Assembly: GCF_022288725.1 (NCBI RefSeq)
Contig: NZ_JAKNTA010000025.1
Location: 1 to 34,015 of the forward strand
Length of the DNA: 34,015 nt
DNA from: Kitasatospora sp. A2-31
GTDB taxonomy: Bacteria > Actinomycetota > Actinomycetes > Streptomycetales > Streptomycetaceae
Reading direction: 5' to 3'
Positions 8,521 through 15,535 of this stretch are shown here, in pieces (the stretch's first letter is position 1; every line of letters begins with the position of its first letter). The notes under the pieces are model-generated. The model did no database searches, had not been told where the DNA came from, and saw nothing but the letters and a program-made list of their open reading frames with translations. Made by a program: the position numbers and the translations under genes.

Positions 8521-8534
8521 GATCGGAGCACTGG

Positions 8535-9458
8535 GTGTTCATCGGCCTCGTCACCGCCGTGGCGGCCTCCGCCTGCTACGGCACCGGTTCGGTCCTGCAG
8601 GCCGTCGGATCGCGTCGCTCCGCCAGGGAGGAGGCCGCCGCCGGGGGTGCCTCGGCCGGCACCACCGCGCACGGCGGGCCCAGCCTCGCCTCCACCGCGA
8701 AGGCCGCCGTCACCTGGGAGTTCATCCTCGGCACGGTGCTCGACTTCATCGGCTTCGGGCTCGGCGCGCTGGCCGCGCGGCTGCTGCCGCTGTTCCTTTC
8801 GCAGACCATCATCAGCGCCAACCTGGTGATCACCGCGGTGCTCAGCATCAAGCTGCTCGGCATCCGCCTCAAGCAGTTGGAGTGGGCCTCGATCGGCGTG
8901 CTCTGCTCGGCGCTGGTGCTGCTCGCCGTCTCGGCGGGACCGGAGGGCGGCCACCACGCGGACATGTCCTTCCACTGGTGGCTGCTGGCGGTCACCACCG
9001 TGCTGCTGGTCGGCGGCAGCCTGCTGGTGCGGCGGATGGGCGCCAACGGGGCGATCGTCGCCGGTCTGCTCTCCGGGCTCGGCTTCGGCGCGCTCGGCGT
9101 CGGCGTGCGCATCCTCAACGGCATCGAGCCGTTCGAGCTCGGCGCGCTGCTCTCCGACCCGGCGCTGTACGCGATCCTGATCGGCGGGATCGGCGGCATG
9201 TACGTGCACACCGTCGCCCTGCAGATCGGCTCGGTGAACGGGGCCACCGCCGCCCTGGTGGTCGGCGAGACGGTGCTGCCCGGTGCGGTCGGCGTCCTGT
9301 GGCTCGGGGACAGCTCCAAGGACGGCCTGGCCTGGCTCGGCGTGGCCGGCTTCCTGCTCGCCGTCGTCTCGGCGGTCGGCGTCGCCTACTTCGGCCAGGA
9401 CACCCACGGCCCGGCGCAGCCGGCCGCCCCGGCCGAGCCCGAACTGGCGAAGAGCTGA
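8535..9458 (+). CDS. DMT-type integral membrane protein
   Basis: A 307-aa polytopic membrane protein with about 8-10 hydrophobic helices, beginning FIGLVTAVAASACYGTGSVLQAVG, the usual start of drug/metabolite-transporter (EamA-like) proteins. Two halves with similar small-residue-rich helices (for example IIGGIGGMY-like and VVGETVLPGAVG stretches) support a transporter fold. The substrate cannot be read from sequence. The start is GTG with GGAG 6 nt upstream. It converges on mutM with only 10 bp between the stop codons and no hairpin there, so transcripts may overlap. Confidence 0.85.
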   Translation: MFIGLVTAVAASACYGTGSVLQAVGSRRSAREEAAAGGASAGTTAHGGPSLASTAKAAVTWEFILGTVLDFIGFGLGALAARLLPLFLSQTIISANLVITAVLSIKLLGIRLKQLEWASIGVLCSALVLLAVSAGPEGGHHADMSFHWWLLAVTTVLLVGGSLLVRRMGANGAIVAGLLSGLGFGALGVGVRILNGIEPFELGALLSDPALYAILIGGIGGMYVHTVALQIGSVNGATAALVVGETVLPGAVGVLWLGDSSKDGLAWLGVAGFLLAVVSAVGVAYFGQDTHGPAQPAAPAEPELAKS

Positions 9459-9468
9459 CCGGTGCCGT

Positions 9469-10347
9469 CTAGCTCCCGCTGCGGGCGCGCGGGATGCGCT
9501 GGCAGCGGGGGCAGAAGTAGCTGGACCGGTTCATCCAGGCGGCCCGCCGGATCGCCGTGCCGCAGCGGCGGCACGGCTCCGCCTCCCGGCCGTAGGCGTC
9601 CAGGTCCCGGGAGAAGTAGCCGCTCTCGCCGTTCACGTTGACGTAGAGGCTGTCGAAGCTGGTGCCGCCGACGGCCAGGGCCGCGGTCATCACGTCCCGC
9701 GCGCTGGCCAGCAGGAGCGCGGCCTGAGGGCGGGTCAGCGAGGCGGTCGGGCGGTCGTAGTGCAGCCGGGAGCGCCAGAGCGCCTCGTCGGCGTAGATGT
9801 TGCCCACGCCGCTGATCAGGGACTGGTCCAGCAGGGCCCGCTTGACCGTGGTGCGCCGCGCGCGCAGCGCGGAGACGAACGCGGCGTCGTCGAAGCGCCG
9901 GTCGAGCGGGTCTCGGGCGATGTGCGCGATGGAGACCGGCGTGCCCTCGGGGTCGTCCGGCTCGGCCTCCTCGACCGCTAGGCCGCCGAAGGTCCGCTGG
10001 TCCACGAAGCGCAGCTCGCGCCCGCCGTCGGTGAACCGCAGCCGCACCCGAAGGTGGGTCTCGTCCGGCGCCGAGGGGTCCTGTACGAGGAGCTGGCCGC
10101 TCATCCCGAGGTGGCCGATCAGCGAGAAGCCCGCCCCGGCGCCGGCCAGCGGCAGCCAGAGGTACTTGCCGCGGCGCTGCGCGGTGCCGAGCACGGTACC
10201 GGTGAGCCGGGCGGCGAAGTCCGCCGCCCCGGCCGGCTGGCGACGCACCGCACGCGGGTGCAGCACGTCGACACCGGCCACCGTCCGCCCGGCGACCCAG
10301 GCGGCCAGGCCACGGCGGACGACCTCTACCTCGGGGAGTTCAGGCAC
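9469..10347 (-). CDS. mutM: Formamidopyrimidine-DNA glycosylase
   Basis: A 292-aa Fpg/MutM base-excision repair enzyme that removes 8-oxoguanine and FaPy lesions and nicks the strand. It begins (M)PELPEVEVVRRGL with catalytic Pro2 and Glu3. The conserved Lys lies in the RRGKYLWL segment, the helix-two-turn-helix includes SGVGNIYADEALW, and the C-terminus has a four-cysteine zinc finger (CRRC ... CPRC). The start is GTG with GGAAGG 8 nt upstream. It follows rnc by 52 bp on the same strand and is probably the last gene of the rpmF-rnc group. Confidence 0.98.
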   Translation of the reverse strand: MPELPEVEVVRRGLAAWVAGRTVAGVDVLHPRAVRRQPAGAADFAARLTGTVLGTAQRRGKYLWLPLAGAGAGFSLIGHLGMSGQLLVQDPSAPDETHLRVRLRFTDGGRELRFVDQRTFGGLAVEEAEPDDPEGTPVSIAHIARDPLDRRFDDAAFVSALRARRTTVKRALLDQSLISGVGNIYADEALWRSRLHYDRPTASLTRPQAALLLASARDVMTAALAVGGTSFDSLYVNVNGESGYFSRDLDAYGREAEPCRRCGTAIRRAAWMNRSSYFCPRCQRIPRARSGS

Positions 10348-10399
10348 CTCGACAGCCTTCCGGCGCGCGGGAACGGGCAGGAGGAAGGGTACTGCGCGC

Positions 10400-11191
10400 T
10401 CAGGCGGCGCCGCTGGGCAGGCGGTCGGCGTACTTCTCCTTGATCGCCCGCCAGGCGCTCTCCGCGGCCTTCTGCTCGGCTTCCTTCTTGGAACGGCCGA
10501 CGCCGCTGCCGAAGTCCTCGCCGGCCACCCGGGCCGCCGCGGTGAAGGTCTTCTCGTGGTCCGGACCGGACTCCTCGACCACGTACTCGGGCACCCCGAT
10601 GCCCACCGAGGCGGTGAGCTCCTGGAGGCTGGTCTTCCAGTCCAGGCCGGCGCCCAGCTGAGAGGACTCCTCGATCAGCGGGTCGAACAGGCGGTGGACG
10701 AACTCGGTCGCCGCCTCCAGGCCCTGGTCCAGGTAGATGGCCCCGATCACGGCCTCGACGGTGTCGGCGAGGATCGACGACTTGTCGCGGCCGCCGGTGC
10801 CCTCCTCGCCCTTGCCGAGGCGGATGAACGAGCCGAGGTCCAGGCCCCGGCCGACGTCGGCCAGCGCCCGCGAGTTGACCACCGCGGCGCGCAGCTTGGC
10901 GAGCGTGCCCTCCGGGACGTCCGGGTGGACGCGGTAGAGGGTGTCGGTCACCACCAGGCCCAGCACCGAGTCGCCGAGGAACTCCAGGCGCTCGTTGGTG
11001 GGCAGCCCGCCGTTCTCGTACGCGTACGAGCGGTGGGTCAGGGCGCGTACCAGAAGGGCGCGCTCGAGTACGTACCCGAGGCGCCCTTCCAGGACGTCGT
11101 ATTCGGTCGAAGCCGGCCCGCCGGCCTTTCCGCCGCCCGAAGTAGCCTTCGAGGCGGTGGCCGCCTTGCGGGAGGAGTTACCGTCCGACAT
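10400..11191 (-). CDS. rnc: Ribonuclease III
   Basis: A 263-aa double-strand-specific endoribonuclease that processes rRNA and structured mRNAs. The signature NERLEFLGDSVLG is at 67-79, the second acidic site lies in the DTVEAVIGAIYLD segment, and the C-terminal dsRNA-binding domain runs through GVGRSKKEAEQKAAESAW. The first 28 residues are a Ser/Lys/Gly-rich, probably disordered extension, as in streptomycete homologues. In Streptomyces coelicolor this gene is absB, a global regulator of antibiotic production. The start chosen is ATG 11191; an in-frame GTG four codons upstream is an alternative. It lies 20 bp after rpmF. Confidence 0.97.
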   Translation of the reverse strand: MSDGNSSRKAATASKATSGGGKAGGPASTEYDVLEGRLGYVLERALLVRALTHRSYAYENGGLPTNERLEFLGDSVLGLVVTDTLYRVHPDVPEGTLAKLRAAVVNSRALADVGRGLDLGSFIRLGKGEEGTGGRDKSSILADTVEAVIGAIYLDQGLEAATEFVHRLFDPLIEESSQLGAGLDWKTSLQELTASVGIGVPEYVVEESGPDHEKTFTAAARVAGEDFGSGVGRSKKEAEQKAAESAWRAIKEKYADRLPSGAA

Positions 11192-11211
11192 CGATCCGTG
11201 CACCCCGCCGA

Positions 11212-11385
11212 TCAGACCGAGAGGACCTGGCGACGGTTGTACGTGCCGCAGCTCGGGCACGCGATGTGCGCCAGCTTCGGCTCGTGGCAGCGGTCGCACG
11301 CCACGAGGGCCGGGGCAACGGCCTTCCAGTTGGAACGGCGGTGGCGCGTGTTGCTGCGCGACATCTTCCGCTTCGGAACAGCCAC
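11212..11385 (-). CDS. rpmF: Ribosomal protein L32, zinc-ribbon form
   Basis: A 57-aa 50S subunit protein. It begins MAVPKRKMSRSNTRHRRS and ends GTYNRRQVLSV. Four cysteines (C30/C33 and C43/C46) form a zinc ribbon, so this is the zinc-requiring C+ form rather than the zinc-free paralogue that many actinobacteria express under zinc limitation. The start is GTG with AGGAG 8 nt upstream. It begins 2 nt after the stop of the DUF177 gene, a classic L32-YceD coupling, and precedes rnc. Confidence 0.97.
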   Translation of the reverse strand: MAVPKRKMSRSNTRHRRSNWKAVAPALVACDRCHEPKLAHIACPSCGTYNRRQVLSV

Positions 11386-11387
11386 GG

Positions 11388-12056
11388 CTACTTCTCCTGG
11401 TTCTCGGCGAGACCCTCACGGGTGTCGCTGTTCTTGATTCCCCGCCGCCGATCAGCGGCGTCGCCGCGGGCCTCGTCGCCGTGGTCGGCGGAGAGTCCCT
11501 GCAGAGCCGCCCACCGGGGGTCGACGGCGTCGTGGTGGTGTGCCGGGTCGTCGCTCAGGCGCGCTCCGCACTCGGAGCACAGGCCCAGGCAGTCTTCCTG
11601 GCACACCGGCTGCAGCGGCAGTGCGAGCACCACCGCGTCACGCAGCACCGGCTGGAGGTCGAAGAAGTCGCCCTCCAGACGGTAAGTCTCTTCCTCCGAG
11701 TCCTCGTCGAGGTCCTCGGTCCCGGCGGTCCGGGCGCGGTGGCGCTCGTCGGACTCCGGGTAGTAGTACAGCTCCTGGAAGTCCACGTCGATGTCGAAGT
11801 CGACGGGCTCCAGGCACCGCACGCACTCGCCCTCGACGTGGGTCTCGGCGGTGCCGGTCACCAGCACGCCCTCGACCACCGACTCCAGGCGAAGGTCCAG
11901 CCGGATCTCGCTGTTCTCCGGGACGCCGATCACATCGATGATCCCGAGGCCCTCGGGGGCCTCCAGGGTGCGGGACACCTTGCGCAGCGAGCCCGGGCGA
12001 CGTCCCAGCTCGTGCGTGTCGAACACGAGGGGGTCGCGGTGGTCGAGGCGGTTCAA
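11388..12056 (-). CDS. DUF177 (YceD-like) protein
   Basis: A 222-aa protein of the DUF177/YceD family, almost always encoded directly before rpmF and implicated in 23S rRNA or large-subunit maturation. Typical features are NRLDHRDPLVFDTHELGRRPG at the N-terminus, the ECVRCLEP motif in the middle, and CQEDCLGLCSECGARL near the C-terminus, giving cysteine pairs that may bind zinc. The tail is Asp/Arg-rich. The start is uncertain: I prefer TTG 12056 because the family consensus begins there and AGGA is close upstream; a GTG at 12134 would add 26 atypical residues. Confidence 0.88.
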   Translation of the reverse strand: MNRLDHRDPLVFDTHELGRRPGSLRKVSRTLEAPEGLGIIDVIGVPENSEIRLDLRLESVVEGVLVTGTAETHVEGECVRCLEPVDFDIDVDFQELYYYPESDERHRARTAGTEDLDEDSEEETYRLEGDFFDLQPVLRDAVVLALPLQPVCQEDCLGLCSECGARLSDDPAHHHDAVDPRWAALQGLSADHGDEARGDAADRRRGIKNSDTREGLAENQEK

Positions 12057-12216
12057 GGTGTCCTGACTTCCTGAGAAAACTGATGCGCGGCGCTGCTCGC
12101 CGGACGATGCGCGGGCAGACCGACGGCCCGACACGGAGAGGCCGGAGTGGTCAGACTACCGGAGTCTCCCGCCAGGCCCAACTTCGGCCCCGACCGGCCC
12201 CGGCGGTGCACGCCCG

Positions 12217-13404
12217 TCACCGGCCGCCGAGCTCCCGCAGCCTGGTCATGTCGATCATGCTGGTGTCGAAGAAGCTGGTCTCGTCCAGGCCGGCCTGCTG
12301 GTGCGGCACGGCCGGCGGGACGGCCGGCTGCTGCGGGTAGCCCCCGCCGGCCTCCGGCACGGGGTGGCCCCACTCGTCGTACTGCTGCGCCTGGTAGCCC
12401 TGTTGGGGCTGCGGGTAGCCGTAGCCGCCCTGCTGGCCGCCGTCCTGGTAGCCCTGCTGCGGCTGCTGCTGCGGGTAGCCGTACTGCGCGCCGTACGGGT
12501 CGGCCTGGCCGGCCGGGTCGAAGCCGCCGCCGTACACCTCGGCGTACTGGCCGCCGGGCTGCTGCGCGGCCCCGTACTGGTCGACGCCGGGCTGCTGCCA
12601 GCCGGCCGCGGCCGGGGTCTGCTCCGGCCAGGTCTGCTGCTGCGGCACCTCCTCGCGGTACCACGGCACCTCCTCGCCGTCGGCGTCGGTGGCGAAGCCC
12701 GCCGCGACCGCCTCGGCGCGGTCCTTGGCCTGCTGGGCCTGGTCGGCGGCGGCCAGGTAGGCGCCCAGCTCGTCGATCGGGCGCTTGCCGAGCAGCTTGT
12801 CCCGGCCCTTGCCGACCGCCTCCAGGGTCGCGCTGAGCACGTTCTCCAGGGTGGCGAGCTTCACATCGACGTACTCGTCGACCTCCGGGCTCGGGCTGAT
12901 CCCCTGCGGCTGGAACTCCTCGCCGTCGGTCTCGCCGTCGTGGTCGGCCTCGAAGACGCTGGAGTCCCCGCGCAGCTTGGTCCGGCCGCGGCCGACCGCA
13001 CCGAGCGTCTTGGTGAGGACGACCTCGAAGTTGGCCAGCTTGCTGTCCACGTAGTCGTCGGCCTCGGCGCGCTTGGCGTCGACCTCGGCGCGGGCCTCGG
13101 CGAGGATCCGGTCGGCCTCGGCCTGGGCCCGGCGGACCACCTCGGTGTCGGAGATCAGCGAACCGCGCTCGGTGTGCGCGCCGTGGATGATCCGCTCGGC
13201 CTCGGCCTGGGCGTCGGCCACCACCTGCTCGTGGTCGGCCATCACCGACTGGGCCTGGGCCAGCTCGGCGGGCAGCGCCTCCCTGAGCTCCTGGAGCAGG
13301 CCGATCAGCTCGGCCCGGTTCACGACGCAGGAGGCAGACATGGGCATCGAGCGGGCGTTCTCGACGGCCGCGACGATCTCGTCGACCTTGTTCTGCACGT
13401 CCAC
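12217..13404 (-). CDS. DivIVA/F-ATPase-b-like coiled-coil protein
   Basis: A 395-aa protein. Residues 1-30 are a family-specific start (VDEIVAAVENARSMPMSASCVVNR). Residues about 30-115 form a long charged coiled coil rich in AQAEAERI-type heptads, like DivIVA or the b subunit of F-ATPase. A 29-residue block at 118-146 (YVDSKLANFEVVL..., ending KLRG) is repeated at 178-206 (YVDVKLATLENVL..., ending KLLG). The last 150 residues are Gln/Gly/Tyr/Pro-rich and end in a conserved-looking FFDTSMIDMTRLREL. The start is GTG with GGAG 4 nt upstream. It heads the DUF177-rpmF-rnc-mutM direction. A cell-envelope or polarity role is plausible but inferred. Confidence 0.88.
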   Translation of the reverse strand: MDVQNKVDEIVAAVENARSMPMSASCVVNRAELIGLLQELREALPAELAQAQSVMADHEQVVADAQAEAERIIHGAHTERGSLISDTEVVRRAQAEADRILAEARAEVDAKRAEADDYVDSKLANFEVVLTKTLGAVGRGRTKLRGDSSVFEADHDGETDGEEFQPQGISPSPEVDEYVDVKLATLENVLSATLEAVGKGRDKLLGKRPIDELGAYLAAADQAQQAKDRAEAVAAGFATDADGEEVPWYREEVPQQQTWPEQTPAAAGWQQPGVDQYGAAQQPGGQYAEVYGGGFDPAGQADPYGAQYGYPQQQPQQGYQDGGQQGGYGYPQPQQGYQAQQYDEWGHPVPEAGGGYPQQPAVPPAVPHQQAGLDETSFFDTSMIDMTRLRELGGR

Positions 13405-13488
13405 GGGACTCCGTCTTTCCGTGTGCCGCCGACGCTCCGGCGGAGGCAGGCCCGGCGCGGTGGAGCTCACCGCAGGGCAGGACTACAG

Positions 13489-13494
13489 ACTGTA
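13489..13494 (-). promoter_or_regulatory. Possible -10 (TACAGT) before the coiled-coil gene
   Basis: TACAGT lies about 85 bp upstream of the GTG at 13404, with TGACCT 16 bp further upstream as a weak -35. This is a candidate start for the 13.4-9.5 kb transcript. Confidence 0.3.
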
Positions 13495-13610
13495 CGGCCA
13501 CTGCGGGCCGAGGTCACAACGACCGGGCCCCGGCGCCCGACCGGGTCCGGGGCAAGTGGTGACGAACCGGCAGAAACGGACCGAACGACGGGTGCCTGCA
13601 GGCGGACCGC

Positions 13611-14102
13611 CTACTGCTGCGCCTTACGCTCCGCGATCCGCTCGACCAGCCGGCGGTGCACCACCTCGGGCAGCAGGTGCGAGACGTCGCCCCCGTACGA
13701 GGCGACCTCCTTGACCAGCGTGGAGGACAGGAAGCTGTACGTCGGCGAGGTGGGCACGAAGAGCGTCTCGACACCGGTCAGGCCGTGGTTCATCTGGGCC
13801 ATCTGCAGCTCGTAGTCGAAGTCGCTGACGGCGCGCAGCCCCTTGACGATCGCCGGGATGCCGCGGTCCCGGCAGAAGTCCACCAGCAGGCCGAGGTGCG
13901 ACTCGACCACGATGTTCCCGTAGGGCGCCGTGACCTCCTCGATCAGGGCGATCCGCTCGTCGATGGTGAACATGCCCTGCTTGTTCCGGTTGACCGCGAC
14001 GGCGACGTGCACCACGTCGTACAGCTTCGAGGCGCGCTCGATGATGTCGAGGTGACCGTTGGTGATCGGGTCGAACGAACCGGGGCAGACGGCGCGGCGC
14101 AT
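13611..14102 (-). CDS. coaD: Phosphopantetheine adenylyltransferase
   Basis: A 163-aa enzyme of coenzyme A synthesis that joins 4'-phosphopantetheine and ATP to give dephospho-CoA. The nucleotidyltransferase motif is PGSFDPITNGHLDII (7-21, with the T/HxGH element), the middle has GLRAVSDFDYELQMAQMN, and the C-terminus has SFLSSTLVKEVASYGGDVS. Length is typical. The ATG has GGGAG 9 nt upstream. rsmD lies 50 bp upstream on the same strand, the usual rsmD-coaD pairing. Confidence 0.98.
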   Translation of the reverse strand: MRRAVCPGSFDPITNGHLDIIERASKLYDVVHVAVAVNRNKQGMFTIDERIALIEEVTAPYGNIVVESHLGLLVDFCRDRGIPAIVKGLRAVSDFDYELQMAQMNHGLTGVETLFVPTSPTYSFLSSTLVKEVASYGGDVSHLLPEVVHRRLVERIAERKAQQ

Positions 14103-14152
14103 GGCGTGGTGCTCCCTCGTGGGTGACGGGTGCTGCGGGCCTCCTCGGCCCG

Positions 14153-14737
14153 CTAGGGGTGGTGGCGGGTCTCGGCGGCGGCGCGACCGTACCAGAGGGT
14201 GCCCTCGCCGTAGCGGCGGGAGCGCAGCACCTCGAAACCGTCCGGCCAGCCGAACTCACCGCCGCGGGTGCTGCGCTCCACGGTGACGAGTGCGTCGTCC
14301 GCGAGCCAGCCCCCCGCCGACAGTGTGATCAGCATCTCGCGCACCTCGTCGTCGGTGACGACGTACGGCGGGTCGAGGAAGACCAGGGCGTACGGGTCCT
14401 CCGGGGCGGGCCCGGCGATCACCTTCTCGGCCCGGGCGGCCTTCACCAGCACCCCGGGGAGGCCGACGATCCGGACGTTCTCCCGGATCACCCGGGCCGC
14501 CTGGGCGTCCGCCTCGACCAGCAGGACGTGCTCGGCCCCGCGGGACAGCGCCTCCAGGCCGACCGCGCCCGACCCGCCGAACAGGTCCAGCATCCGGGCC
14601 CCGTGCAGGGTGCCGCGCAGCGACTCCAGGGTGGAGAACATCGCCTCGCGGGCCTTGTCGGAGGTCGGGCGGGTGCCCCGGCCGGGCGGTACGGCCAGCC
14701 GGCGGCCGCCGGCCGCCCCGGCGATGACGCGGGTCAT
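14153..14737 (-). CDS. rsmD: 16S rRNA (guanine966-N2)-methyltransferase
   Basis: A 194-aa SAM-dependent methyltransferase that modifies G966 of 16S rRNA. The SAM-binding motif I is MLDLFGGSGAVGLEALSRGA (49-68) and the catalytic motif IV is LDPPY (121-125). The N-terminal RVIAGAAGGRRLAVPPG and RPTSDKAREAMFSTL are family landmarks. The ATG at 14737 has AAAGGA about 12 nt upstream. It pairs with coaD downstream. Confidence 0.96.
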   Translation of the reverse strand: MTRVIAGAAGGRRLAVPPGRGTRPTSDKAREAMFSTLESLRGTLHGARMLDLFGGSGAVGLEALSRGAEHVLLVEADAQAARVIRENVRIVGLPGVLVKAARAEKVIAGPAPEDPYALVFLDPPYVVTDDEVREMLITLSAGGWLADDALVTVERSTRGGEFGWPDGFEVLRSRRYGEGTLWYGRAAAETRHHP

Positions 14738-14820
14738 GGTGGTGGGAGGTCCTTTCGTCGCTGCCCGACCACGCTATCCCGCCCCGGGCGCGGGTGGGCG
14801 CCCCCGGCCCCCGACGGCGC

Positions 14821-14851
14821 ACAGCCCCGCCGGACGGGCCGGCGGGGCTGT
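14821..14851 (-). terminator. Perfect 13-bp hairpin after the HTH protein gene
   Basis: The stem is 14821-14833 with 14839-14851 and loop ACGGG. It lies about 45 bp past the stop at 14896, between that gene and rsmD. Confidence 0.7.
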
Positions 14852-14892
14852 GCGGGGCTGTACAGGGCTGGGCAGGGCTGGGCGGGGCCGTT
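14843..14892. repeat. 10-bp tandem repeat array
   Basis: Five 10-bp units of the form C(G/A)GGGCTGNN start at 14843, 14853, 14863, 14873 and 14883. The first overlaps the 3' arm of the hairpin, so the array looks like an expansion of that arm. Confidence 0.8.
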
Positions 14893-14895
14893 GGC

Positions 14896-15429
14896 TCAGC
14901 CCGCGTCCGCCCCCGCGGACTGTGCCGGGATCGCCGCACCGAGGAGCGCCGGGGAGGCGTAGCGGGACCAGGAGAGGCAGCCGTCGGGCGGGCAGAACTC
15001 GGGGCGGCGCGGGTCGTGCCCGAGCTCGCGCAGCTTGGTGCGGACGGAGTCGGGCGTGCGGCCGAAGCGGGCGGCGATCCGGGCGATGGTCTCGCCGTCG
15101 TGGAACCGCCGGACCAGCTCCTCCTCGTGCTGCGGCACCCAGGGGGCGCCGTGGCCGGGGTAGAGCTCGCGCAGCACGTCGCGGTCGGGGATGGGCTCGG
15201 AGACGTCGGCGACGATCGCCAGGGCCCGGAGCGCGCGGTTCAGCGCGATCCGCAGCGAGGCGACGTCCTCGACCGGCAGGCGGAGCTTGCCCGAGGCGAG
15301 GGGCGCGGCCGCCTCCCCCTCGCGCCAGCCGGTCAGGGTGAGGGTGACCTCGCGGTCGTCGTCGCTGGCGAGTTCGATCCGGAAGACCTTGTCGCCCAGC
15401 GGGAGCTCGTTGAGATGACGGAATGCCAT
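14896..15429 (-). CDS. Conserved-looking protein with C-terminal HTH
   Basis: A 177-aa protein I cannot name. Residues 1-80 are a mixed alpha/beta region (HLNELPLGDKVFRIELASDD, ending in a helix NRALRALAIV). Residues 97-137 form a Myb/SANT-like helix-turn-helix: W-x4-EEELVRRFHDGETIARIA-x3-GRTPDSVRTKLRELG. Similar modules probe DNA or act as small binding domains in bacteria. Two cysteines (146, 151) follow. The ATG has GGGGG 7 nt upstream. It stands alone between recG and a hairpin. A DNA-binding role is inferred. Confidence 0.8.
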   Translation of the reverse strand: MAFRHLNELPLGDKVFRIELASDDDREVTLTLTGWREGEAAAPLASGKLRLPVEDVASLRIALNRALRALAIVADVSEPIPDRDVLRELYPGHGAPWVPQHEEELVRRFHDGETIARIAARFGRTPDSVRTKLRELGHDPRRPEFCPPDGCLSWSRYASPALLGAAIPAQSAGADAG

Positions 15430-15457
15430 GGCAGGACCCCCAAATGTCGTGCCGGAT

Positions 15458-15476
15458 ACGCACCTTGGGGGTGCGT
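15458..15476. promoter_or_regulatory. Inverted repeat upstream of the HTH protein gene
   Basis: A 7-bp inverted repeat (ACGCACC/GGTGCGT, 5-nt centre) lies 29 bp before the start at 15429, beside a possible minus-strand -10 region near 15487-15500. It could be an operator or a leader hairpin; autoregulation by the adjacent HTH protein is only a guess. Confidence 0.35.
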
Positions 15477-15535
15477 CCCGAACAACTACATTCTCTCCCG
15501 GGGGTCTGACATCGCGGCGGCCCGTGCGCCCGCCC

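Larger units (their letters stand above)
8217..8534. other. Divergent intergenic region of 318 bp
   Basis: This separates the TPM-like gene (minus) from the DMT-type gene (plus). It holds the TAGCGT element, a CATAGT sequence near 8445 that could be a -10 for the plus strand, and a pyrimidine-rich imperfect direct repeat (8469-8520) next to the DMT gene. No gene is seen. Confidence 0.5.
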
